Part shown: in pieces, positions 1-5,501 of the stretch
Layout of the letters: the number at the start of each line of letters is the position of its first letter
Numbering within the stretch: the stretch's first letter is position 1
Assembly: GCA_016929815.1 (NCBI GenBank)
Contig: JAFGIC010000156.1
Coordinates: forward strand, 1 to 5,949
From: Deltaproteobacteria bacterium
GTDB lineage: Bacteria > Desulfobacterota > DSM-4660 > Desulfatiglandales > HGW-15
DNA length: 5,949 bases
Direction of reading: 5' to 3'
Program-made: the position numbers and the translations under genes
Notes under the pieces: generated by a model
What the model was told of the DNA's origin: nothing
The model's database searches: none
The model's input: only the letters and a program-made list of their open reading frames with translations

Positions 1-1175
1 CCTGTTGAAAGGATCGTCTTAATGTGTGAGAGGTCATATTCCTCACCCGGCGTTATGCCTGTATTCATTAAGGAGCTCAGGTAGCCGGCGCTCGCGCCGA
101 AGACCGTTATCTTCTCATCCTGAGCCATCTTCCAGAGTGAGCCTGGGGCAGGATAAAAGGGGTTGCCGTCATACAGGACTATGGTTGCCCCCACCCCCAA
201 GGCGCTTGCCAGCCAGTTCCACATCATCCATCCGGTTGTTGTAAGGTAAAACACGGTGTCCTCCTTTTTCACATCCGTATGGAGCATGAGTTCCTTCAGG
301 TGATTGATAAGTATGCCTCCTGCCCCCTGGACCATACACCTGGGCAGACCGACGGTGCCCGATGCGTACAGGATATACAGGGGGTGATCAAAGGATAGCT
401 GCTCGAATTCTATTTCCAGCCGGTGGCCCCTTGCCAGGAATTCCGCATAGAGATCGGCATTGGGAATATTGCCGATATTGGGCCTCCGCAATGTGTAGGG
501 CACAACAATGACATTTTCAATTGAAGGGGTCTCCCTGACTATAGCGGAAACCTTTTCAAGGGAATCGAACCTTTTATTCTTGTACCAGTACCCGTCTGAT
601 GTGAAGAGGACCCTGGGCTTTATTTGTCCGAACCTGTCCAAGACTCCGCTTACACCGAAGTCCGGGGAACATGCGGACCAGATCGCACCGATGCTTGACG
701 CGGCAAGCATTGCCGTTATCGTTTCAGGCAAATTCGGCATGAAACCGGCAACCCTGTCTCCGGGTTTAACGCCGATCTCCCTCATGGACCGCGCAAGTCC
801 GGCTGTTTCATCGTAAAGCTCCCTGTAAGATAGCCTTTCGGGCGCAGCGCCTTCACCTTTGAAGATAACAGCTGTTTTGTCATCCCTGTAGCGAAGGAGA
901 TTCTCGGCAAAATTTAGCCGCGCCCCCGGGAACCACCGGGCCCCGGGCATCCTGGTTTCATCTTCGATGACCTTTTCATATGGCTGTGACGCCTTTATCC
1001 CTATAAAATCCCACAAAGTGCCCCATAAATCGGCGATATTCAGGATGGACCAGCTGTATAGGGCCTCATAGTCCTTAAAATTCTGATGAAACCTTGTATT
1101 CACAAGGTCCATAAAACGGTACATGTTGGAATTCCTGATCCTGTCTTCACAGGGATGCCATAAGATTTCCCCCAT
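1..1175 (-). CDS. aacS: Acetoacetyl-CoA synthetase, N-terminal 391 residues (3' end outside window)
   Basis: ANL-superfamily adenylating enzyme that activates acetoacetate with ATP and CoA to acetoacetyl-CoA in the cytoplasm, feeding ketone-body, acetone or polyhydroxybutyrate carbon into central metabolism. The ATG at 1175 is preceded by a strong GGGAGG site (1181-1186) with 5-nt spacing. The 391 visible residues open with the family's N-terminal linker (MGEILWHPCEDRI; later PGARWFPGARLNFAENLL near residues 77-94). The ATP-binding A3 loop follows at 270-279 (YASGTVGLPR), then TTTGWMMWNW at 312-321 and FGASAGYL at 359-366. The TTTGWMMWNW block and overall alignment point to acetoacetyl-CoA rather than acetyl-CoA synthetase. 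The family is about 650 residues long, so roughly 60% is present. Oddity: the A3 loop carries Val275 and Arg279 where the family normally has Thr and Lys (SGTTGLPK), plus Gln283 and Ala285 where His is usual. It is transcribed divergently from dnaJ. Family assignment is firm; substrate is inferred by family. Confidence 0.9.
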   Translation of the reverse strand, partial: MGEILWHPCEDRIRNSNMYRFMDLVNTRFHQNFKDYEALYSWSILNIADLWGTLWDFIGIKASQPYEKVIEDETRMPGARWFPGARLNFAENLLRYRDDKTAVIFKGEGAAPERLSYRELYDETAGLARSMREIGVKPGDRVAGFMPNLPETITAMLAASSIGAIWSACSPDFGVSGVLDRFGQIKPRVLFTSDGYWYKNKRFDSLEKVSAIVRETPSIENVIVVPYTLRRPNIGNIPNADLYAEFLARGHRLEIEFEQLSFDHPLYILYASGTVGLPRCMVQGAGGILINHLKELMLHTDVKKEDTVFYLTTTGWMMWNWLASALGVGATIVLYDGNPFYPAPGSLWKMAQDEKITVFGASAGYLSSLMNTGITPGEEYDLSHIKTILST

Positions 1176-1241
1176 AATTTCCTCCCGATTCAGATTCAGA
1201 ATGAAAGGTTTTATGTTTTATCCAGATTAGCGATTTAGTGT

Positions 1242-1270
1242 ATCATATAATATATTTTATTAAATTTCGA
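1242..1270 (-). promoter_or_regulatory. Candidate sigma70-type promoter for aacS
   Basis: Read on the minus strand, TCGAAA (1265-1270, 4 of 6 matches to TTGACA) and TATGAT (1242-1247, 5 of 6 to TATAAT) are separated by exactly 17 bp in an AT-rich stretch. This would start transcription roughly 60 bases upstream of the aacS ATG. The -35 is weak and the region is so AT-rich that other -10 placements (for example the overlapping TATATT) are possible. Pattern-based only. Confidence 0.35.
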
Positions 1271-1309
1271 TAAAAAGCCGCTATCGCATATTGCTATTAT
1301 TTATAAACT

Positions 1310-1338
1310 TTGCCAAAATGCCGGTTATGAAGTATAAA
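1310..1338 (+). promoter_or_regulatory. Candidate sigma70-type promoter for dnaJ
   Basis: TTGCCA (1310-1315) and TATAAA (1333-1338) each match the sigma70 consensus at 5 of 6 positions and are separated by the optimal 17 bp. The predicted start of transcription is near 1345, giving a leader of about 60 nt before the dnaJ ATG. No CIRCE element (TTAGCACTC-N9-GAGTGCTAA) and no clear sigma32-type CCCCAT box is visible, so heat control, if any, is not through those two systems. A 12-bp perfect palindrome, AAATAATTATTT (1336-1347), overlaps the -10 and start region. Confidence 0.5.
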
Positions 1339-1349
1339 TAATTATTTTT

Positions 1350-1374
1350 ACCTCCCTTTGGGATAAGTGGAGGT
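1350..1374 (+). promoter_or_regulatory. Leader hairpin pairing an anti-Shine-Dalgarno to a strong Shine-Dalgarno upstream of dnaJ
   Basis: ACCTCC (1350-1355) is a perfect inverted complement of GGAGGT (1369-1374), with a 13-nt loop. The right arm is the strongest ribosome binding site in the leader, 4 nt before ATG 1379 and 7 nt before ATG 1382. In the mRNA the 6-bp, mostly GC stem would mask this site. A second small stem follows directly: TCAC (1388-1391) and GTGA (1396-1399), with the AGG of dnaJ's own weak site in its AGGC loop. The pairing is seen; a regulatory role such as an RNA thermometer is inferred. Confidence 0.4.
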
Positions 1375-1378
1375 GCTT

Positions 1379-1399
1379 ATGATGTTATCACAGGCGTGA
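1379..1399 (+). CDS. Six-codon leader ORF (MMLSQA) upstream of and in frame with dnaJ
   Basis: ATG ATG TTA TCA CAG GCG TGA begins 4 nt after GGAGGT (1369-1374), so the best ribosome binding site of the leader serves this mini-ORF rather than dnaJ itself. Its TGA stop (1397-1399) lies 6 nt before the dnaJ ATG at 1406 and is in the same frame. Start-stop proximity would allow terminating ribosomes to reinitiate on dnaJ, whose own site (AGG at 1392-1394, 11 nt from the ATG) is poor. Expression is not demonstrated; a chance ATG after the real SD, or a sequence error in the TGA, are alternatives. Confidence 0.35.
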   Translation: MMLSQA

Positions 1400-1405
1400 A
1401 TATCT

Positions 1406-2566
1406 ATGGCTAAAGATTACTATGAAATACTCGGCATTAAAAAGGACGCTTCAAAGGAAGATATTAAAAAGGCCTATCGGAAACTTGCAAGGAAGTGGCA
1501 CCCTGACATCAACCCCGGGAATAAGGATGCCGAGCAGAGGTTCAAGGAGATCTCCAGCGCCTATGACTGCCTCGGCAATGATGAAAAAAGAAGACTCTAC
1601 GATGAATTCGGCGAGGACGGCCTGCGCGCTGGCTTTGATGAAAAAAAGGCAAGGGAGTATAAGCAGTGGGGCGCCTATGGCCAGGATTCCGGCTACGGCC
1701 GAGAGGCCGACTATGAAGGCAACGCAGGCGGCCAGGGATTCGGAAGGTACCAGAGCTACGAGGACATATTTGGGGATCTGTTTGGCCGGGGGGGAGTTGA
1801 AGGCGATTTCAGGACCGGCGCTGCAGGGAAGGGAAGGGATATTGAACATGAGATCACGATAGACCTCCTGTCCGCCCTTAAAGGCTTTGAAACGGAGCTG
1901 TCCCTTCAGAAGGTGGGAAACTGTCCCCTATGCAACGGCTCCGGCATTGACCCTTCTTCCCCTATGACTAAATGCAGGACATGCGGGGGCTCAGGCCGGG
2001 TGAATGTGGCCCAGGGACCTATCCAGTTTACTAAACCGTGCCCGGAGTGCCACGGTCATGGTTCTACAGGCAAGCCCTGTCCGCAGTGCAATGGCACCGG
2101 CCATGTTACGGTTACAGAAAGGATCAAAGTGACGATACCTATGGGCGTGAAGGAGGGATCGAGGGTCCGGCTGACCGGTAAGGGCGAGCAGGGTTTCAAC
2201 GGCGGACAGCCCGGAGACCTGTACCTTATTATCCATGTAAAGGAGCACCACTTTCTCAAGCGGGAAGGGGATGACCTCTTCATGGATGTGCCCATAACGG
2301 TAGGGGAGGCCGTGAATGGCGGGTCCATCGAGATCCCGACAATCGACGGGCGGGTAAAGATAAAGGTACCGCCTAACAGCCAGAGCGGGCAGACCCTCAG
2401 GCTAAAGGGAAAGGGGGCCATGAACATGAAGACTAAGAAAAGGGGTGAACTCATGGTGAAGCTCATAGTGAAGGTGCCACGGTCGAATGACAGGGAAATG
2501 CTGGATGCGGCGGAGAAGATAGACAGGTTCTATAAGGAGGATCTGAGAGCCGGTATTGTGTTATAG
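1406..2566 (+). CDS. dnaJ: Type I J-domain co-chaperone DnaJ (Hsp40)
   Basis: Cytoplasmic Hsp40 that delivers unfolded clients to DnaK and stimulates its ATPase through the J domain. Its 386 residues have the complete class I order. The J domain (about 4-70) has the catalytic HPD at 32-34 and a basic helix II (KKAYRKLARKW). A long Gly-rich linker (about 90-145) includes the YEDIFGDLFG element. Four CxxCxGxG zinc motifs start at Cys173 (CPLCNGSG), Cys190 (CRTCGGSG), Cys212 (CPECHGHG) and Cys225 (CPQCNGTG); the C-terminal beta-sandwich client domains run from about 235. The linker segment LRAGFDEKKAREYKQWG is typical of a DnaJ subgroup common in Desulfobacterota and Nitrospirota, as I recall it. 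The ATG at 1406 fits the universal MAKDYYEILG start but has a weak ribosome binding site; see the leader ORF. No dnaK or grpE is adjacent, so this may be a stand-alone or second DnaJ. Confidence 0.95.
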   Translation: MAKDYYEILGIKKDASKEDIKKAYRKLARKWHPDINPGNKDAEQRFKEISSAYDCLGNDEKRRLYDEFGEDGLRAGFDEKKAREYKQWGAYGQDSGYGREADYEGNAGGQGFGRYQSYEDIFGDLFGRGGVEGDFRTGAAGKGRDIEHEITIDLLSALKGFETELSLQKVGNCPLCNGSGIDPSSPMTKCRTCGGSGRVNVAQGPIQFTKPCPECHGHGSTGKPCPQCNGTGHVTVTERIKVTIPMGVKEGSRVRLTGKGEQGFNGGQPGDLYLIIHVKEHHFLKREGDDLFMDVPITVGEAVNGGSIEIPTIDGRVKIKVPPNSQSGQTLRLKGKGAMNMKTKKRGELMVKLIVKVPRSNDREMLDAAEKIDRFYKEDLRAGIVL

Positions 2567-2632
2567 AGAATATGCCCCTTCAGAAAAGATAAACTGCAAA
2601 TGAGCGATACAGGCTTAATTGTCGGGCTCAAG

Positions 2633-2660
2633 GCGCAGGGCACAGGGCGTAAGGGGAAAG
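2633..2660 (+). repeat. Four degenerate 7-bp tandem repeats in the dnaJ-flavoprotein gap
   Basis: GCGCAGG (2633-2639), GCACAGG (2640-2646), GCGTAAG (2647-2653) and GGGAAAG (2654-2660) follow one another without spacers, each a variant of a G-C-R-Y-A-R-G pattern. They sit 26 bp before the flavoprotein ATG, just upstream of a 12-bp AT palindrome (TTAAAATTTTAA, 2665-2676) that overlaps the AAGGAG ribosome binding site. No convincing promoter or terminator is visible in the 120-bp gap. The repeat may simply be slippage-derived sequence. Confidence 0.4.
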
Positions 2661-2686
2661 GCTTTTAAAATTTTAAGGAGACTGAG

Positions 2687-4333
2687 ATGGATAAAAAAAC
2701 AAGAAAAGAAAAAAAGTTGAATCGCCGTGATTTTCTTAAAGGTCTTGCGGCCGGCACATCAGGCGTGGCGGCCGGAGCTGTTATGCCTGCCCACGCATCA
2801 GGAAGCTTATCAGGAGCAAAAGGCCTTATTCCTTCATCATGGGACATGGAAGCGGATGTGGTTGTAATGGGGTACGGAGGGTCAGGGATTGTATCCGCTA
2901 TCGCGGCCGCAGATAGCGGCGCCGATGTCCTGGCCCTGGAGAAATCCCCCATAAGCGGGGGCTGCACCAAGATATCCGACTGCAATATTACATCTCCAAA
3001 GAGCGTTGAAAGCATGGTAGCGTATCTTAAGGACACTATCGCGCAGAATGGGGTCTCCGATGCAATTATCAGGACCATTTCCGAAGAGACATGCAGGAAC
3101 CCCGAATGGCTGGAGTCCATGGGGATCAAGTTTTCAGTGCCAGACAGGGTTATGTCCGAGTTCCCCGCCGCTTCCGGGCAGCCCGACATGACTACGGGCA
3201 GACCCTCAGGATCCAATGCGAAAAATCCGGCCACCAAGGGTGCGCACGGGGGCGTGCTTTGCGACGCCCTTGTGGAACAGGCCGAGTCACGAGGTGTTAA
3301 GGTCTTGTACAACACCACTGCAAAAGAACTGGTCCAAAACCCCGAGACAAAGGAGATCATAGGGGTAAAGGCCGAACAGGACGGGAAAGGGATTGTTATA
3401 AAGGCAAAGATGGCCGTTATCCTTTGTACAGGCCCTTTTGATTTCAATGATGAGATGGTCCGCAACTATCTGCGGCCCTATCCCATGAAGTTCGCGGGAT
3501 GGAAGTTTAACACAGGCGACGGCATACCAATGGCCTGCCGGGTCGGCGCAAGGCTCTGGCACATGAACGGCCTCTGCGGGTATTATTGCCCATGGTTTGA
3601 AGAGGGCAAGGCGGGATATCTTATATTCGGGGCAAGAAAACCGTCCTGGATGTACTGCGACAAGTACGGCAAACGCTTTGCCGATGAATCCAGGCTCATG
3701 GAGCACAACTTCTGGAAGAATATGGTCGAGGTGGATGAGACCGGGCTCGGATTCTCGCGCAATCCCGGATGGATCGTCTTTGATGAGACGGCACGGAAGG
3801 CCGGTCCCGTGGCATCGAGCTATACCTCCTGGCTGCCGGATGGGCTCGGAGGCGCCCCGGAATTCAGCAATGATAATTCCCAGGAGATCGCCAAGGGCTG
3901 GATCATAAAGGGCGACACACTGGAGGAACTGGCTGAGAAGACCGGTATGGCTGCTGACAACCTTAAGACTGAAATCGACCAGATTAATAAAGCTGTTGCA
4001 GACGGCATCCCGGACAGGTTCGGCAGAAACAGTAAGGCCGGTGAAGGGTTCATGGGCTCTATGGGGATTAACGGTGCATGGGACAATGGACCCTATTACG
4101 CGATGCGTCTTTACACAGGCGGCATCTCCACCATGGGAGGGCCGGAGCGCAACGAAAAGGGTCAGGTTTTGGATCAGGACGGAAGACCTATCCCGCGCCT
4201 TTACGAGGCAGGCGTACTGGGTTCGATATGGGGCGATCACTATGGCCCCGCAGGGGCCAATGTGGGCATCTCCGTACTGGCCGGAGGCCGGATCGCAGGC
4301 AGAAATGCGGCATCGGAAAAGCCCTGGACATAG
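2687..4333 (+). CDS. Tat-exported FAD-dependent oxidoreductase (FAD_binding_2 / fumarate reductase-ketosteroid dehydrogenase family)
   Basis: Flavoenzyme predicted to act outside the cytoplasmic membrane; substrate unknown. The 548 residues begin with a twin-arginine signal: basic n-region, NRRDFLK at 12-18, hydrophobic Ala/Gly stretch, and a likely cleavage site after AHA at 35-37. The Rossmann FAD motif is GYGGSG at 62-67, with Glu85 as the ribose-binding acid and SGGCT at 90-94. A capping domain fills the middle, including YCDKYGKRFADES near 323-335. The C-terminal FAD-binding strand has GGISTMGG at 478-485, LYEAG, then HYGPAGANVG at 518-527 and GGRIAGRNAA. The HGANRLGG-type arginine motif of soluble fumarate reductases is absent; GPAGANVG looks more like the PGAGATIG segment of ketosteroid dehydrogenases, as recalled. 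There is no CxxCH haem motif and no covalent FMN site, so an external electron partner is needed. ATG 2687 follows AAGGAG at 2675-2680 with 6-nt spacing. It is probably co-transcribed with the ankyrin gene 26 bp downstream. Confidence 0.88.
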   Translation: MDKKTRKEKKLNRRDFLKGLAAGTSGVAAGAVMPAHASGSLSGAKGLIPSSWDMEADVVVMGYGGSGIVSAIAAADSGADVLALEKSPISGGCTKISDCNITSPKSVESMVAYLKDTIAQNGVSDAIIRTISEETCRNPEWLESMGIKFSVPDRVMSEFPAASGQPDMTTGRPSGSNAKNPATKGAHGGVLCDALVEQAESRGVKVLYNTTAKELVQNPETKEIIGVKAEQDGKGIVIKAKMAVILCTGPFDFNDEMVRNYLRPYPMKFAGWKFNTGDGIPMACRVGARLWHMNGLCGYYCPWFEEGKAGYLIFGARKPSWMYCDKYGKRFADESRLMEHNFWKNMVEVDETGLGFSRNPGWIVFDETARKAGPVASSYTSWLPDGLGGAPEFSNDNSQEIAKGWIIKGDTLEELAEKTGMAADNLKTEIDQINKAVADGIPDRFGRNSKAGEGFMGSMGINGAWDNGPYYAMRLYTGGISTMGGPERNEKGQVLDQDGRPIPRLYEAGVLGSIWGDHYGPAGANVGISVLAGGRIAGRNAASEKPWT

Positions 4334-4359
4334 AATAAATTATCAGAAGGAGATAAATT

Positions 4360-5493
4360 ATGAAGCGGATAATGTCTCTAATTCTTTTTATCTCACTGCT
4401 GTCTGCTGGGTGCACCAGCCTGGAAGAGGCAAGCGACAGGGCGGCGCTGGTCATTGCCGCAAGGGACGGCAACCTCTCCATGGTACAGAGCCTCCTGGAA
4501 AAGGGCGTAAGCCCTGATGTCAGGGACAGCGACGGGGTTCCGGCGCTCATGTGGGCATCGGAGGGAGGCCATATAGAGATTGTCAGGCTCCTCCTGGATA
4601 AGGGCGCCGATGTGAATGCAAAAAGGATAAAAGACGGTACAACGGTTTTGATGGAGACGGCTGAGGAGGGCCACACGGACGTAGTTAAGCTCCTTATGGA
4701 AAGGGGCGCTGAGGTAAATGCTAAAAGGACAAAAGACGGCATAACCGCTTTGATGGAGGCGGCGGATAAATGCCACGCGGATATTGTCAGGCTTCTCCTG
4801 GACAAGGATGCCGATGTAAACGCGAAGACAAAGGATGACTGCACGACTGCGCTTATGGAGGCGTCGGATGAAGGCTGCGTTGATACCGTAAAGCTCCTCC
4901 TTGATAAAGGCGCGGAGGTAAACGTTCAGCGTACAACAGACGGCACAACCGCGCTTATGGACGCAGCATACGGAGGCCGCATTGAAATCGTAAGGCTTTT
5001 GCTGGACAAGGGCGCTGATGTAAAAAAAAAGGCAATTATCAACAATGTTGAATTTACCGCCGCAGGTTTTGCGCATAGTCACAGGCATTTGGATATCGTA
5101 GAGATGCTTGAACAGGCCGCGTCAAAAGACCCCGTGGAAACTGCAACCGACCGGTATGACTGGATTGCCCTGTCTGAGGTCATAAATCTGACAAATGCAC
5201 AGGAGACATATTACGCAATGGAGGCGACCTTTTGTGACTCGCTGGAAGAACTTGAACATAATAGCGGGCTCGAAGGAGAGGATCTTAAGATATCACCTGA
5301 AGTAACGGCGATTATCGAGCAGGCTGATGACAACGGTTATGTCATGAAGACACTGCATGAAAAGGGCAAAAAGATATACATGTCCCGGTTCAGCTATTCT
5401 CAAAATATTCATGATGAAGGCGAGCCGGAGATAAGTGAGATTGAGGACGGCAAAGTAAAGGTCCTTAAAGGCGCCATGGGCCCCAATCGATGA
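4360..5493 (+). CDS. Ankyrin-repeat lipoprotein with a C-terminal pilin-head-like domain
   Basis: Envelope protein of 377 residues, function unknown. A short basic start and hydrophobic stretch end in the lipobox LSAGC with Cys18; Thr at +2 lacks the Asp inner-membrane retention signal, suggesting an outer-membrane lipoprotein facing the periplasm. Ankyrin repeats follow: R1 at 26-58, five regular 34-residue repeats at 59-92, 93-126, 127-160, 161-194 and 195-228 (theme TALMEA...IVRLLLDKGADVNAK), and a degenerate last repeat at 229-254. Residues about 265-377 are not ankyrin: the pattern LTNAQETYYAMEATFCDSL, then SPEVTAIIEQADDNGY and HEKGKKIY, resembles the globular C-terminal part of type IV pilins of delta-type bacteria, without their N-terminal hydrophobic helix. 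The ATG at 4360 follows GAAGGAGA (4346-4353) with good spacing. It lies 26 bp after the Tat flavoprotein. Ankyrin repeats are protein-binding, so the neighbouring flavoprotein is a natural candidate partner. Confidence 0.88.
   Translation: MKRIMSLILFISLLSAGCTSLEEASDRAALVIAARDGNLSMVQSLLEKGVSPDVRDSDGVPALMWASEGGHIEIVRLLLDKGADVNAKRIKDGTTVLMETAEEGHTDVVKLLMERGAEVNAKRTKDGITALMEAADKCHADIVRLLLDKDADVNAKTKDDCTTALMEASDEGCVDTVKLLLDKGAEVNVQRTTDGTTALMDAAYGGRIEIVRLLLDKGADVKKKAIINNVEFTAAGFAHSHRHLDIVEMLEQAASKDPVETATDRYDWIALSEVINLTNAQETYYAMEATFCDSLEELEHNSGLEGEDLKISPEVTAIIEQADDNGYVMKTLHEKGKKIYMSRFSYSQNIHDEGEPEISEIEDGKVKVLKGAMGPNR
4534..5043 (+). repeat. Five tandem 102-bp ankyrin-coding repeats
   Basis: Five consecutive units of exactly 102 bp encode 34-residue ankyrin repeats, one residue longer than the canonical 33. 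Units 1, 3 and 5 carry IVRLLLDK-(G/D)-AD, while units 2 and 4 carry VK-LL...GAE, suggesting growth by a two-repeat unit of 204 bp. Synonymous positions differ widely between copies, so the duplication is not recent at the DNA level. Confidence 0.85.
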
Positions 5494-5501
5494 TTGCCTG
5501 T

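Noticed and set aside
508..816. Plus-strand open frame of 102 codons
   Set aside because: It lies antisense inside aacS, whose minus-strand frame gives a clear, family-matching protein; the plus-strand product has no recognisable motif.
1176..1405. CIRCE operator or sigma32 promoter before dnaJ
   Set aside because: No TTAGCACTC/GAGTGCTAA dyad and no CTTGAA...CCCCAT arrangement could be found in the intergenic region.
3562..3600. CGYYCPW in the flavoprotein as a haem or metal site
   Set aside because: It is CxxxC without the CxxCH form needed for c-type haem, and no partner cysteines form an obvious cluster motif.
3287..4240. Long minus-strand open frame of 317 codons opposite the flavoprotein
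   Set aside because: It is antisense to a motif-rich complete gene; its product shows no domain and there is no ribosome binding site evidence.
4534..5043. CRISPR or minisatellite interpretation of the tandem array
   Set aside because: Units are 102 bp, in frame, diverged at synonymous sites and encode standard ankyrin motifs without spacers.
4188..5088. Minus-strand open frames with repetitive protein opposite the ankyrin gene
   Set aside because: The repetitive look is only the reverse reading of the 102-bp ankyrin units.
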